Assembly (NCBI GenBank): GCA_027040375.1
Contig: JALUMJ010000058.1
Location: forward strand, 1-11,810
Origin: Campylobacteraceae bacterium
GTDB lineage: Bacteria > Campylobacterota > Campylobacteria > Campylobacterales > Sulfurospirillaceae
Length of the DNA: 11,810 nucleotides
Direction: 5' to 3'
In this document: positions 1 through 6,639 of the stretch, one piece after another
How the letters are laid out: every line of letters begins with the position of its first letter
How positions within the stretch are numbered: position 1 is the first letter of the stretch
The notes under the pieces: model-generated
Told to the model about the DNA's origin: nothing
Database searches by the model: none
What the model saw: only the letters and a program-made list of their open reading frames with translations
Position numbers and translations under genes: made by a program

Positions 1-359
1 GTTTTGCAATTTCTCACAAGCCATTTATAAAGATATTGAAAATTGCAAAAGTAAACCCACTTAAAATCTTATTTAAATACTACGCTCCATTGATTGCCCC
101 GATATTTTTTATCAGTTTTACTTTTGGTGTTAGTGGTGCGATACTTGCTGAAAGTGGGCTAAGTTTTTTAGGCATTGGCATAACTCCACCGCAAATCAGC
201 TGGGGTACTATCATAAGTGAAGGAAAAGAGGTTATAGATATAGCCTGGTGGCTCAGTTTTTTCCCGGGATTATTTATCTTTTTTGTAACATTTACACTTG
301 TAAATATATCTGATTATTTACAATCAAAAACAAACGAAAAAGAAGCTATAAGTGCTTGA
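1..359 (+). CDS. ABC transporter permease, DppC/OppC type (5' truncated)
   Basis: This is the C-terminal part (about 118 residues) of an inner-membrane permease of the peptide/nickel importer class. The frame is open to the window edge, so the start lies outside; the TTG at 36 is internal. The first visible residues match the cytoplasmic EAA-type coupling loop that contacts the ATPase, ending in KILFKYYAPLIAP where the family has an xxFRHxLPN-like segment. Next comes a helix, then the well-conserved stretch AESGLSFLGIGITPPQISWG, then SEGKEV and a last helix around WWLSFFPGLFIFFV. This order is characteristic of DppC/OppC C-termini. The substrate (dipeptide, oligopeptide or nickel) cannot be decided from this fragment. 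The Gly expected in the EAA loop appears to be Ala, which is tolerated in divergent members. The next gene starts inside its last codons with an 8-base overlap, so the two are probably co-transcribed. Confidence 0.88.
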   Translation, partial: FAISHKPFIKILKIAKVNPLKILFKYYAPLIAPIFFISFTFGVSGAILAESGLSFLGIGITPPQISWGTIISEGKEVIDIAWWLSFFPGLFIFFVTFTLVNISDYLQSKTNEKEAISA

Positions 360-1104
360 TTATGAGGCTACATGTAAGCTCTTAAATGATGAAGCAAAAA
401 AACGAGATAAAAAAGACGAACTAACACTGCAAAGAGCAGACCCACTTTTGATTGCATCAAAATATAAAGATGAATTTATATCATTGATATGTTCCATGTA
501 TGCTTATGGAAATGCGAAATTGATAGTAAAATTTTTAAGTTCATTGGATTTTTCACTTTTGGATAAAGAAGAAGATGAAATCAAAAATGTGTTAGACAAA
601 AATTACTATAGATTTCAATCTATCCAGGATACTAGGGAAATCTTTATAACTCTTAATAGGATTAAAAAAACCAAAACCTTAGAGGAAATTTTTATGTGTG
701 GTTATGTAAAAAAAATGGATGTAATGGACGGCATATATAGTCTGATAGAAGTAATATATGACACGAATCCATATAGATCAAGAGGTTATGAATTTTTGAT
801 AGGTAAGATTGCGAAAAATAAACCAACTTCGCCATATAAGAGATGGCACATGTATCTTAGATGGATGGTAAGAAGTGATAATTTGGATTTGGGTTTATGG
901 AAAAATGTTGATAAAAAAGATTTATTGATGCCACTTGACACTCATACCTTTAAAATTGGGCAAAAACTAGGTTTGATAAAAAGAAAAACATATGATTTTA
1001 AATCTGTAATTGAATTAACAAATTCACTCAAAAAACTAGATTTTAATGACCCTGTAAAATATGATTTTGCACTTTATAGGATAGGGCAAGAGAGGATTCT
1101 ATAG
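352..1104 (+). CDS. TIGR02757 (DUF2400) family protein
   Basis: A 250-residue protein of unknown function, recognised by the family pattern: DPLLIASKY near the N-terminus (30-38), an AYG segment at 51-53, KRWHMYLRWMVR at 163-174, GLW at 181-183, PLDTHTFKIGQKLGL at 194-208, and DPVKYDFALYRIG at 233-245. No signal peptide or membrane helix is visible, so it should be cytosolic. The PLDTH segment resembles the vDTHv-R-a-rlg segment of endonuclease III/MutY (HhH-GPD) glycosylases, whose Asp is catalytic; D196 occupies that place, but I see no GPGxG hairpin or C-terminal iron-sulfur cysteines. A nucleic-acid role is therefore only an inference. The GTG start at 352 overlaps the permease gene by 8 bases and has AAGAAG a few bases upstream. 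Several A-runs of 7-8 bases occur in the gene and look like ordinary AT-rich composition. Confidence 0.85.
   Translation: MLDYEATCKLLNDEAKKRDKKDELTLQRADPLLIASKYKDEFISLICSMYAYGNAKLIVKFLSSLDFSLLDKEEDEIKNVLDKNYYRFQSIQDTREIFITLNRIKKTKTLEEIFMCGYVKKMDVMDGIYSLIEVIYDTNPYRSRGYEFLIGKIAKNKPTSPYKRWHMYLRWMVRSDNLDLGLWKNVDKKDLLMPLDTHTFKIGQKLGLIKRKTYDFKSVIELTNSLKKLDFNDPVKYDFALYRIGQERIL
368..378 (+). repeat. CTACATGTA(A/G)G word, copy 1
   Basis: CTACATGTAAG inside the TIGR02757 gene, read as part of A-T-C-K. It is one of four copies in the window, all in the same chromosomal orientation. Confidence 0.45.
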
Positions 1105-1106
1105 AT

Positions 1107-1139
1107 ATGATTGTAGGGACTTAAAATCCCTACAATCAT
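1107..1139. terminator. Bidirectional hairpin terminator between convergent genes
   Basis: A perfect 13-bp inverted repeat (ATGATTGTAGGGA at 1107-1119 and its complement at 1127-1139) has a 7-base loop. It lies 2 bases after the TIGR02757 stop and 10 bases beyond the tpx stop on the other strand. On the + strand only a short TTTATT follows, and the - strand side has no clear T run, so intrinsic termination may be moderate. Position between convergent genes supports use on both strands. Confidence 0.75.
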
Positions 1140-1149
1140 TTATTGTAGA

Positions 1150-1650
1150 TTATTTAAGTGATGCAAGAGCGGCATCATAGTTTGGCTCTTCTGTTATTTC
1201 TGAACAAATATCTTTGTATGATATTTTCCCATTTGCATCAACTATAAAAATTGCTCTACATGTAAGACCAGCGAGTGGACCATCTGCAAGAAGAACACCA
1301 TAAGCATTTGCAAAATCTTTTCCTCTGAAATCACTACCTACTTTTAAGTTTTCTATGCCCTCAGTTGTACAAAATCTGCCCATAGCAAACGGTAAATCCA
1401 TAGAGACTACAGTAACAGAAGCATTTTCCAATTTAGCAGCTTCTTCATTAAATCTTCTAGTTTCTGCTGCACAAACAGCTGTATCCAAAGATGGAACTAC
1501 TACTATGATTTGTGTTTTACCTTGCTCTCCACCTACTTGTATGTCACTTAAGTCGTTAGATACAACATTTACGATAGGAGCTAAATCTCCAACATTTACT
1601 TCATTTCCTGCAATATTTACTAAATTACCTTTTAGATTTGTAGTTGCCAT
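1150..1650 (-). CDS. tpx: Thiol peroxidase Tpx (atypical 2-Cys peroxiredoxin)
   Basis: A 166-residue peroxiredoxin of the Tpx subfamily that reduces H2O2 and organic hydroperoxides using thioredoxin. The peroxidatic cysteine is C60 in PSLDTAVCAAETRRFN, with T57 of the TxxC active-site motif. The resolving cysteine is C94 in MDLPFAMGRFC. The spacing equals that of E. coli Tpx (C61/C95), and the length is typical. Two further cysteines are unusual: C131 in GLTCRAIFIVD, where the family normally has a GLLARA-like sequence, and C149 near the C-terminus. The start is well supported, with AAAGGAAA about 6 bases upstream on the - strand and a candidate -10 further up. No signal peptide is seen, so it is cytoplasmic or leaderless. 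It is monocistronic, divergent from atpB and convergent with the TIGR02757 gene. Confidence 0.97.
   Translation of the reverse strand: MATTNLKGNLVNIAGNEVNVGDLAPIVNVVSNDLSDIQVGGEQGKTQIIVVVPSLDTAVCAAETRRFNEEAAKLENASVTVVSMDLPFAMGRFCTTEGIENLKVGSDFRGKDFANAYGVLLADGPLAGLTCRAIFIVDANGKISYKDICSEITEEPNYDAALASLK
1256..1266 (+). repeat. CTACATGTA(A/G)G word, copy 2
   Basis: CTACATGTAAG inside tpx (which is on the other strand), encoding L-T-C-R including the unusual C131. With flanks it matches the truA copy over TTGCTCTACATGTARGAC, 17 of 18 bases. Confidence 0.45.
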
Positions 1651-1681
1651 AATAATTTCCTTTAAATTTTATTTCAATTGA

Positions 1682-1687
1682 ATTATA
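1682..1687 (-). promoter_or_regulatory. Candidate tpx promoter (-10 box)
   Basis: On the - strand this reads TATAAT, a perfect sigma-70 -10 hexamer, about 32 bases before the tpx ATG. That leaves a short leader of roughly 25 bases containing the AAAGGAAA ribosome site. No good -35 is seen, which is usual for Campylobacterota promoters. The box overlaps the left arm of an 8-bp inverted repeat. Confidence 0.55.
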
Positions 1688-1745
1688 GTCAAATAGGATA
1701 AAAACTATCTTAAATAGAAAAATATTATGACTATAAACTATTTAA
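1683..1745. repeat. Cluster of short inverted repeats in the tpx/atpB intergenic region
   Basis: Two perfect 8-bp inverted repeats are interleaved here: TTATAGTC (1683-1690) with GACTATAA (1729-1736), and TTAAATAG (1710-1717) with CTATTTAA (1738-1745). AAACTAT also recurs as a direct repeat at 1702 and 1735. They lie between the two divergent -10 candidates and overlap the tpx one, so they could be operator half-sites. AT-rich DNA produces such matches easily, and no known PerR, Fur or OxyR consensus fits well. Confidence 0.35.
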
Positions 1746-1768
1746 TCAAGTATTAAATGAATTTTAGA

Positions 1769-1800
1769 TACAATCTTCAAAAATATATTTAAAGGAAAAG
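1769..1800 (+). promoter_or_regulatory. Candidate atpB promoter (-10) and ribosome binding site
   Basis: TACAAT at 1769-1774, inside TTTTAGATACAATC, resembles the usual Campylobacterota -10 context. AAAGGAAAAG at 1791-1800 is a strong ribosome site with proper spacing to the ATG at 1805. The implied leader is about 24 bases. No -35 is evident. Confidence 0.55.
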
Positions 1801-1804
1801 TGTA

Positions 1805-2482
1805 ATGAATGAAGTTTTTACATTTTTAGGTCTTATTAGTGAAAATCATGCTTTTTTATTTGTCTCTCATGTATTGTTGGCAGCTGCGCTTGCATTTATT
1901 GTTGCAAAGTTATCAACCTCGTCTATGCAGTTAGTCCCAAGAGGCTCTCAAAACATAATGGAAGCATTTTTGGGTGGAGTACTTTTTATGGGCAAAGATG
2001 TTATAGGTGAAAAATTGGCTAGAAAATATTTGCCTTTAGTTGCAACTTTGGGTCTTTTTATCTTTTTTTCAAATATTATGGAAATCATCCCTGGATTTGA
2101 ACCACCATCTGGCAATATAAACATGACTTTGCCTTTGGCTGTTATGGTATTTTTATATTATAACTTTGAAGGTATTAGGGTAAATGGTTTTATTAAATAC
2201 TTTGGACACTTTATGGGTCCATTGAAAATCTTAGCACCTTTGATGTTCCCGATTGAGATAGTTTCTCATCTTTCAAGAATCATATCTTTATCTTTTAGAC
2301 TTTTTGGAAATATAAAAGGTGATGACCTATTTGTTGCAGTTTTACTCTTGCTCGCTCCTTGGGTTGCACCACTTCCTGGTTTTGCCTTGATGACATTTTC
2401 TGCGATATTGCAAACATTTATCTTTATGATTTTGACTTATGTTTATCTTGCTGGTGCAGTTTTGATAAGCGATGAGCATTAA
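1805..2482 (+). CDS. atpB: ATP synthase F0 subunit a
   Basis: Subunit a of the F1F0 ATP synthase forms the two half-channels that pass protons to the c-ring in the inner membrane. The 225-residue protein has about five or six hydrophobic helices. The diagnostic segment [16 protein letters not shown] (155-170) carries the essential arginine, R165. GNIKGDDL follows with acidic residues near the position of the conserved Glu, and the last helix [15 protein letters not shown] contains Q203, the usual partner of that arginine. The length matches the short epsilonproteobacterial form. The start has a strong AAAGGA site. As in Campylobacter, this gene stands apart from the F1 genes: no other atp gene is in the window. 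A small membrane protein follows 11 bases after the stop, and tpx is divergent upstream. Confidence 0.97.
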   Translation: MNEVFTFLGLISENHAFLFVSHVLLAAALAFIVAKLSTSSMQLVPRGSQNIMEAFLGGVLFMGKDVIGEKLARKYLPLVATLGLFIFFSNIMEIIPGFEPPSGNINMTLPLAVMVFLYYNFEGIRVNGFIKYFGHFMGPLKILAPLMFPIEIVSHLSRIISLSFRLFGNIKGDDLFVAVLLLLAPWVAPLPGFALMTFSAILQTFIFMILTYVYLAGAVLISDEH

Positions 2483-2493
2483 GATATCTAAAA

Positions 2494-2787
2494 TTGTCAA
2501 ATAAATTTAAAGATCGACAAAGTTTTTTTGAAAAATTACTAAGCCTACTGCAAGGTGCCGCTTGGGCACTTGTAGCGGTAGGTTCTATCTCCTTTTTTAT
2601 AAGTTTGTATCACTTAGGATTTTTTATAGCTATATTAGGTGCTTTTATTGGTACTTTGCTTGGTCTATTTTTTGTAGTTATATTTGAAATTGCTCAGATA
2701 CAAGTGGAGAAATTAAAAGAGATGAAAAAACAGACACTATTATTGGAAAAACTTACACAACAAAGCGATACAACTACTACTCTTTAA
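2494..2787 (+). CDS. Small two-helix membrane protein downstream of atpB
   Basis: A 97-residue protein I cannot assign to a functional family. It has a short basic amphipathic N-terminus (1-19), two transmembrane helices at about 20-41 and 43-67 separated by a tight turn, and a charged, probably coiled-coil tail rich in Lys, Glu and Gln (70-90) ending in a Thr run. Campylobacter has a similar small membrane protein next to atpB, so the pairing is likely conserved. A role in F0 assembly, comparable to AtpI, is inference only. The start is a TTG: an in-frame stop at 2473 and the absence of an early ATG leave it as the only good choice, and the ribosome site is weak. Translation is probably coupled to atpB, whose stop is 11 bases upstream. 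Confidence 0.75.
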   Translation: MSNKFKDRQSFFEKLLSLLQGAAWALVAVGSISFFISLYHLGFFIAILGAFIGTLLGLFFVVIFEIAQIQVEKLKEMKKQTLLLEKLTQQSDTTTTL

Positions 2788-2796
2788 AAAACTTAA

Positions 2797-2915
2797 AACT
2801 AACCTTACGCATTTTTTCTCGAAAAGTTTTACTTTTCGTAGCTTCAGGGGGTCGTAGGGACTCCCGTCCCTGCCACTATAATGGGCTTTGCTCATTATAG
2901 TGTGTAAGGTGAGTT
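2797..2915. repeat. Structured intergenic element with terminal inverted repeat and three hairpins
   Basis: The ends form an imperfect 14-bp inverted repeat (2797-2810 and 2902-2915, 12 of 14 positions pairing). Inside are three consecutive hairpins. Arm 1 is CGAAAAGT/ACTTTTCG (2820-2827 with 2831-2838, TTT loop). Arm 2 is GTAGGGAC/GTCCCTGC (2854-2861 with 2866-2873, one G-T pair, TCCC loop). Arm 3 is a 13-bp stem, CACTATAATGGGC at 2874-2886 with 2890-2902, one G-T pair and a TTT loop. The overall fold is a four-way junction. The middle is clearly GC-richer than its surroundings. It could be a MITE-like insertion, a REP-like repeat or a structured leader RNA. No T-run follows arm 3, so it is not a classical terminator. 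Confidence 0.65.
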
Positions 2916-2927
2916 AAAAGAAATTAA

Positions 2928-2957
2928 TGATAAAATAGAGCATATATTATAAAAAGG
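2928..2957 (+). promoter_or_regulatory. Candidate gatB promoter (extended -10) and ribosome site
   Basis: TGATAAAAT at 2928-2936 fits an extended -10 (TGn followed by TAAAAT). AAAAAGG at 2951-2957 is the ribosome site, 8 bases before the gatB ATG at 2966. A start point near 2943 would give a short leader. It would exclude the folded element at 2797-2915 from the transcript. TATTAT at 2945-2950 is a weaker alternative -10. Confidence 0.5.
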
Positions 2958-2965
2958 TTTTGTAA

Positions 2966-4393
2966 ATGTTTGAAGTTGTCATAGGTTTAGAAGTTCATGT
3001 CCAATTAAATACAAAAACAAAGATATTTTGCAACTGTCCTACAAGTTTTGGAGACGAACCAAATATACATGTATGCCCAGTATGTTTAGCGCTTCCTGGA
3101 GCGTTGCCAGTTTTAAATAAAGAAGCCGTGAAAAAAGCGATAGCATTTGGAACTGCTATTAATTCGACTGTCCATAAAAAATCAATTTTCAATAGAAAAA
3201 ATTATTTTTATCCAGACCTACCTAAAGGTTATCAGATAAGTCAATTTGATATTCCTATCGTAGAAGGTGGAGAGGTTATTATTGACTTCGATGATGGAAG
3301 TAAAAAAAGTATCGGCGTGACGAGAGCTCACCTTGAAGAAGATGCTGGAAAAAATACCCATCAAACTAATCACTCACAAGTTGATTTAAACCGTGCAGGT
3401 ACTCCACTTTTAGAGATTGTAAGTGAGCCTGACATAAGAAGCGCTGAGGAAGCTATAAAATATCTAAAAAAACTTCATGCTATCGTTAGGTTTTTAGACA
3501 TTAGTAATGCAAATATGCAAGAAGGTAGTTTTAGATGCGATGTAAATATATCTATTAGACCAAAAGGTGATGATAAGCTATATACTAGAGCCGAGATTAA
3601 AAATCTAAACTCATTTAAATTCATCCAAAAAGCTATAGAGTATGAGACAAGCAGGCAAACTGATGCATGGGAAGATGGTGTTTATGAGCAAGAAGTTGTA
3701 CTCGAAACTAGATTGTTTGATACTGAAAAAGGTGTAACAAGAAGTATGAGAGCAAAAGAAGATAGTGCTGAGTATCGCTATTTTCCAGATCCTGACCTTT
3801 TACCTGTAATCATACCTGAAGAGATGATGCGTGAATGTACAAAAATCCCAGAACTTCCTGATGAGAAGAAAAATAGATTTATCAGTGAATTAGGGATTAA
3901 AGAGTATGACGCTGCTGTTATCACAAGCTCGGTTGAAATGTCTAAGTTTTTTGAAGATATGATAGGTTTTGGAGCAGGAGCAAAATTGAGCGTAACTTGG
4001 CTAACGGTAGAATTACTAGGAAGATTTCATGATGGTATGGATATTTTAACTAGCCCCGTTGGCTCGGAAAAACTAGCAAGTCTCGTGAAAAGAATAGAAG
4101 ATTCAACCATAAGCGGAAAAGCTGCAAAAGATGTTCTTGATTTTATAATGGAAAATGATGAGAGCGTGGATGATGCGATTGATAAACTTGGACTAAAACA
4201 AGTTAGCGATGATGGAGCAATTCTAGAGATTATTGATGATATAATTGCCTCAAATAGCGATAAAGTTGAACAATACAAAAGCGGAAAAGACAAGTTATTT
4301 GGATTTTTTGTGGGTCAGGTCATGAAAGCAAGCAAGGGGAAAGCAAATCCTGCAAAAGTCAATGAGTTACTTAAGAAGAGATTGGGTTTATAA
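2966..4393 (+). CDS. gatB: Asp/Glu-tRNA(Asn/Gln) amidotransferase subunit B
   Basis: GatB is the kinase and transamidase subunit of GatCAB, which converts Glu-tRNA(Gln) and Asp-tRNA(Asn) to the amide forms; Campylobacterota use this indirect route. The 475-residue length is typical. Visible landmarks are the N-terminal [16 protein letters not shown], a four-cysteine zinc site (C22, C24, C37, C40), and the GatB signature [14 protein letters not shown] at 80-93. Further on are [10 protein letters not shown], the [15 protein letters not shown] segment, and [10 protein letters not shown]. The C-terminal tail domain, about 330-475, ends in [17 protein letters not shown] and is thought to contact tRNA. 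A good AAGG site precedes the ATG. The stop codon is followed directly by the start of the K+ channel gene, so gatB heads a six-gene transcription unit. gatA and gatC are not in the window. Confidence 0.98.
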   Translation: MFEVVIGLEVHVQLNTKTKIFCNCPTSFGDEPNIHVCPVCLALPGALPVLNKEAVKKAIAFGTAINSTVHKKSIFNRKNYFYPDLPKGYQISQFDIPIVEGGEVIIDFDDGSKKSIGVTRAHLEEDAGKNTHQTNHSQVDLNRAGTPLLEIVSEPDIRSAEEAIKYLKKLHAIVRFLDISNANMQEGSFRCDVNISIRPKGDDKLYTRAEIKNLNSFKFIQKAIEYETSRQTDAWEDGVYEQEVVLETRLFDTEKGVTRSMRAKEDSAEYRYFPDPDLLPVIIPEEMMRECTKIPELPDEKKNRFISELGIKEYDAAVITSSVEMSKFFEDMIGFGAGAKLSVTWLTVELLGRFHDGMDILTSPVGSEKLASLVKRIEDSTISGKAAKDVLDFIMENDESVDDAIDKLGLKQVSDDGAILEIIDDIIASNSDKVEQYKSGKDKLFGFFVGQVMKASKGKANPAKVNELLKKRLGL

Positions 4394-5947
4394 ATGCTAG
4401 CAAGGCTGATTATCTCTTTTGCGTATTTTTTGGATTCAAATAAAATATACAAAAAGGTAAAAGGCTTTGTTTACGACTTATTAGATAATCCAAGATCCTC
4501 TATGAAATCATACTTTGATGTGTTGATTATAGGGCTTGTTCTGTTGACTGTTGCTATTTTTATTTACGACATAAGTAATCATTTGCCTTATCAATTTGGG
4601 CTGATTGAAGATTTTGCTGTTAGTGTTTTTATATTTGAATGGATTGGTAGATTTTGGACAAGTGCAAATATAAGACTTTTAATCATCCGTTATCACAAAA
4701 AGATGCTTGAACTAGATCAGGAACCAAAATTATCTAAGATTTTAAAGATTATTATAAAACAAAAGATACGATATATCCTTTCTCCCATGGCTATCATAGA
4801 CCTTCTTGCAATATTACCGGTATATAGACCTTTTAGGGTGTTGAGAATTTTCTTAATTTTTAGATTATTTAAATTTTTTAGATACACAAAGAGTTTAAAT
4901 TCTTTTTTTAAGGTATTGAGTGATAAAAAATTTGAATTTGAATTTTTATTTATTTTGGGTGTTTTCACAGTATTTTTATCTTCTACTATTATGTACACTT
5001 TTGAAGGAGTTGGCAATAACCCACATATAAACTCATATATGGATGCAATTTATTGGTCTATTATAACGATTTCAACAGTAGGATACGGAGATATTACCCC
5101 TGTTACTATGATGGGAAAAATAGTTACTGCTTTTTTAGTTGGTGGCGGTTTTATGATTTTGGTTTTAGCTACCTCTATTGTGACAAATGCACTCTCGCAG
5201 AAGATAGATATAATAAAAGAAAACAAACTCTTAGCTGAAGCGCATAAACTCACTAGATTAATCGTAATAATAGGTTTTGGTAGAATGGGACAGATATTGG
5301 CTGAGGACTTGCATAAGGATCAAAAGCGTTTTATAGTGGTGGATATCAACAAAGAGAATATCGCAAAGGCTGGACATCAAGGGTATTTGCATATGCAAGC
5401 AGATGCATCTAACTATGCAATCATCAATAGTCTAGTTTTTGAAAATAATGTTGAAAAAGTTATCGTCTTAACCGAAAATGATGCTTTGAATTTATCTATA
5501 TTGCTGACGATAAAGGCTCAAGAAAAAAACCTAGATGTTATTGTTAGAGCAAACAGTTATAATAATATAAAAAAATTTAAAATTGCAAAAGCTGATCATG
5601 TTATATTTCCATATGAAACAGTTGCAGAAGTAGCAGTTGAATACATTGGAAATTCTGTTAAATTTGATGCTATTGATAATATTTTAATACAAGAGAGTGA
5701 TTTTACAATCGATGGCATAGATATCTTAGAGGGAAGTAGTTTTATCGGTAGTTGTATTGACGATTTAGGTTTGGATGATTTAAATATAACAACAATTGCA
5801 ATTTTAAAAAATGGAAATATTCGTAATTTTATTTTTAATCCTGACCATGATGAGTATGAATTTGAGGCAAATGACACTTTGATAGTTGTTGGAAAAGTAG
5901 AGTATATAAATAAAATAGGCAATGAAATCAGAAGGCAGTTTGCATGA
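4394..5947 (+). CDS. Voltage-sensor-type K+ channel with C-terminal RCK domain
   Basis: A 517-residue inner-membrane K+ channel. The N-terminal half holds S1 (about 41-60), S2 (72-90), S3 (131-143) and an S4-like segment at 146-168 with basic residues R148, R151, R157, K160, R163 and K166. S5 lies near 183-204. The pore helix and selectivity filter TVGYGD are at 228-233, and S6 is about 240-266. After a linker, residues 288-415 form a TrkA-N/RCK Rossmann domain with GFGRMG (294-299) and an acidic D317 at the end of the second strand, as expected for nucleotide or ligand binding. An RCK-C lobe occupies about 425-517. The ATG follows the gatB stop without any gap, and the end overlaps the next gene by 4 bases (ATGA). 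Ion selectivity is clear; voltage dependence and the RCK ligand are inferred. Confidence 0.93.
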   Translation: MLARLIISFAYFLDSNKIYKKVKGFVYDLLDNPRSSMKSYFDVLIIGLVLLTVAIFIYDISNHLPYQFGLIEDFAVSVFIFEWIGRFWTSANIRLLIIRYHKKMLELDQEPKLSKILKIIIKQKIRYILSPMAIIDLLAILPVYRPFRVLRIFLIFRLFKFFRYTKSLNSFFKVLSDKKFEFEFLFILGVFTVFLSSTIMYTFEGVGNNPHINSYMDAIYWSIITISTVGYGDITPVTMMGKIVTAFLVGGGFMILVLATSIVTNALSQKIDIIKENKLLAEAHKLTRLIVIIGFGRMGQILAEDLHKDQKRFIVVDINKENIAKAGHQGYLHMQADASNYAIINSLVFENNVEKVIVLTENDALNLSILLTIKAQEKNLDVIVRANSYNNIKKFKIAKADHVIFPYETVAEVAVEYIGNSVKFDAIDNILIQESDFTIDGIDILEGSSFIGSCIDDLGLDDLNITTIAILKNGNIRNFIFNPDHDEYEFEANDTLIVVGKVEYINKIGNEIRRQFA

Positions 5948-6639
5948 AAAAAGTTGTGATATTTGGATATACAAAAAGCGGAAAAGAGATAGCTAAACTT
6001 TTAAAAGATGGTGATTTTGAACTTGAAATAATAGATGAAGACCCTATGCAAGTAGCTGATGCCAATATTGATGGTTATTTTGCGCGACATACTACACTTG
6101 ATGATGATAAGATTTTTGAAGATATTGGTATTGGGGATAATGTAGATGCGTTATTTTGCACTAGTAATAATGACAGTTTAAACCTTTTTGTAACTTTGTC
6201 TGCAAGAAATATCGATAAAAACCTGAAAATCCTCACTGAAATTAAAAAAATGGAAGATGAGAAAAAAATGATATTGGCAGGGGCGAATAGAACGATAAGT
6301 CCACATAGTGTTGGAGCTGCCAAGGCTTATAGAATGATAAATAAACCAAGAGTTTCTAGGGTGTTGGATATCTTTTCTAAGATAGAAAATAAAATTTCAA
6401 TTATTGAGCTTGAAGTTCGAAAAGGTTCTTTATACGATGGCAAAAACTTTAAAAATATAAATTTATCATCTTCAAATGATTTGATTTTATTAGGGTTGTT
6501 GGATATTAAACGAAGTAATGAATTTATATTTTTTTCAAGAGGGGTTAGCCATAAGATTCGTCCAGGAGATACAATGGTTGTGTTAGGAAGCAAAAAAAAT
6601 TTAAAAAAATTTAAAATAGAGGTAGATACAATCAAATGA
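5944..6639 (+). CDS. Stand-alone RCK/TrkA-N domain protein
   Basis: A soluble 231-residue protein with a TrkA-N (RCK-N) Rossmann domain at about 1-120 and an RCK-C lobe at about 145-228. No membrane helix is seen. The first strand and turn read KKVVIFGYTKSGKEIA: the usual GxGxxG has become GYTKSG, so the middle glycine is Thr. The second strand ends in EIIDEDP, keeping an acidic residue. ENN-like TSNNDSLNL replaces the TxxDxxN segment common in TrkA. It starts in the last codons of the channel gene (4-base ATGA overlap), and its own stop overlaps gpsA in the same way. That coupling makes a partner of the channel's own RCK domain likely, giving a second RCK layer supplied in trans. It could instead serve a Trk/Ktr transporter encoded elsewhere. 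Confidence 0.85.
   Translation: MKKVVIFGYTKSGKEIAKLLKDGDFELEIIDEDPMQVADANIDGYFARHTTLDDDKIFEDIGIGDNVDALFCTSNNDSLNLFVTLSARNIDKNLKILTEIKKMEDEKKMILAGANRTISPHSVGAAKAYRMINKPRVSRVLDIFSKIENKISIIELEVRKGSLYDGKNFKNINLSSSNDLILLGLLDIKRSNEFIFFSRGVSHKIRPGDTMVVLGSKKNLKKFKIEVDTIK

Noticed and set aside
708..715. A8 homopolymer in the TIGR02757 gene (also near 6592 and in pyrC2) as a phase-variation tract
   Set aside because: A-runs of this size are common in such AT-rich DNA, the frames are intact, and phase-variable genes in this phylum typically use G/C tracts in surface-structure genes.
1355..1681. Long + strand open frame opposite tpx
   Set aside because: It is the antisense shadow of tpx, whose active-site motifs and ribosome site are clear.
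1107..2873. Shared GTAGGGAC in the tpx terminator and in arm 2 of the element at 2797-2915 as one repeat family
   Set aside because: Only 8 bases are shared and the flanks and loops differ, so common origin cannot be claimed from this window.
2881..2907. Eight-codon ORF (ATG to TAA) inside the folded element
   Set aside because: No ribosome site precedes it, and its sequence is dictated by the hairpin arm. It is not a supported leader peptide.
2797..2915. tRNA-like cloverleaf
   Set aside because: Three arms inside a closing stem recall a tRNA, but the closing stem is 14 bp, arm lengths are wrong, and there is no T-loop sequence, anticodon loop or CCA end.
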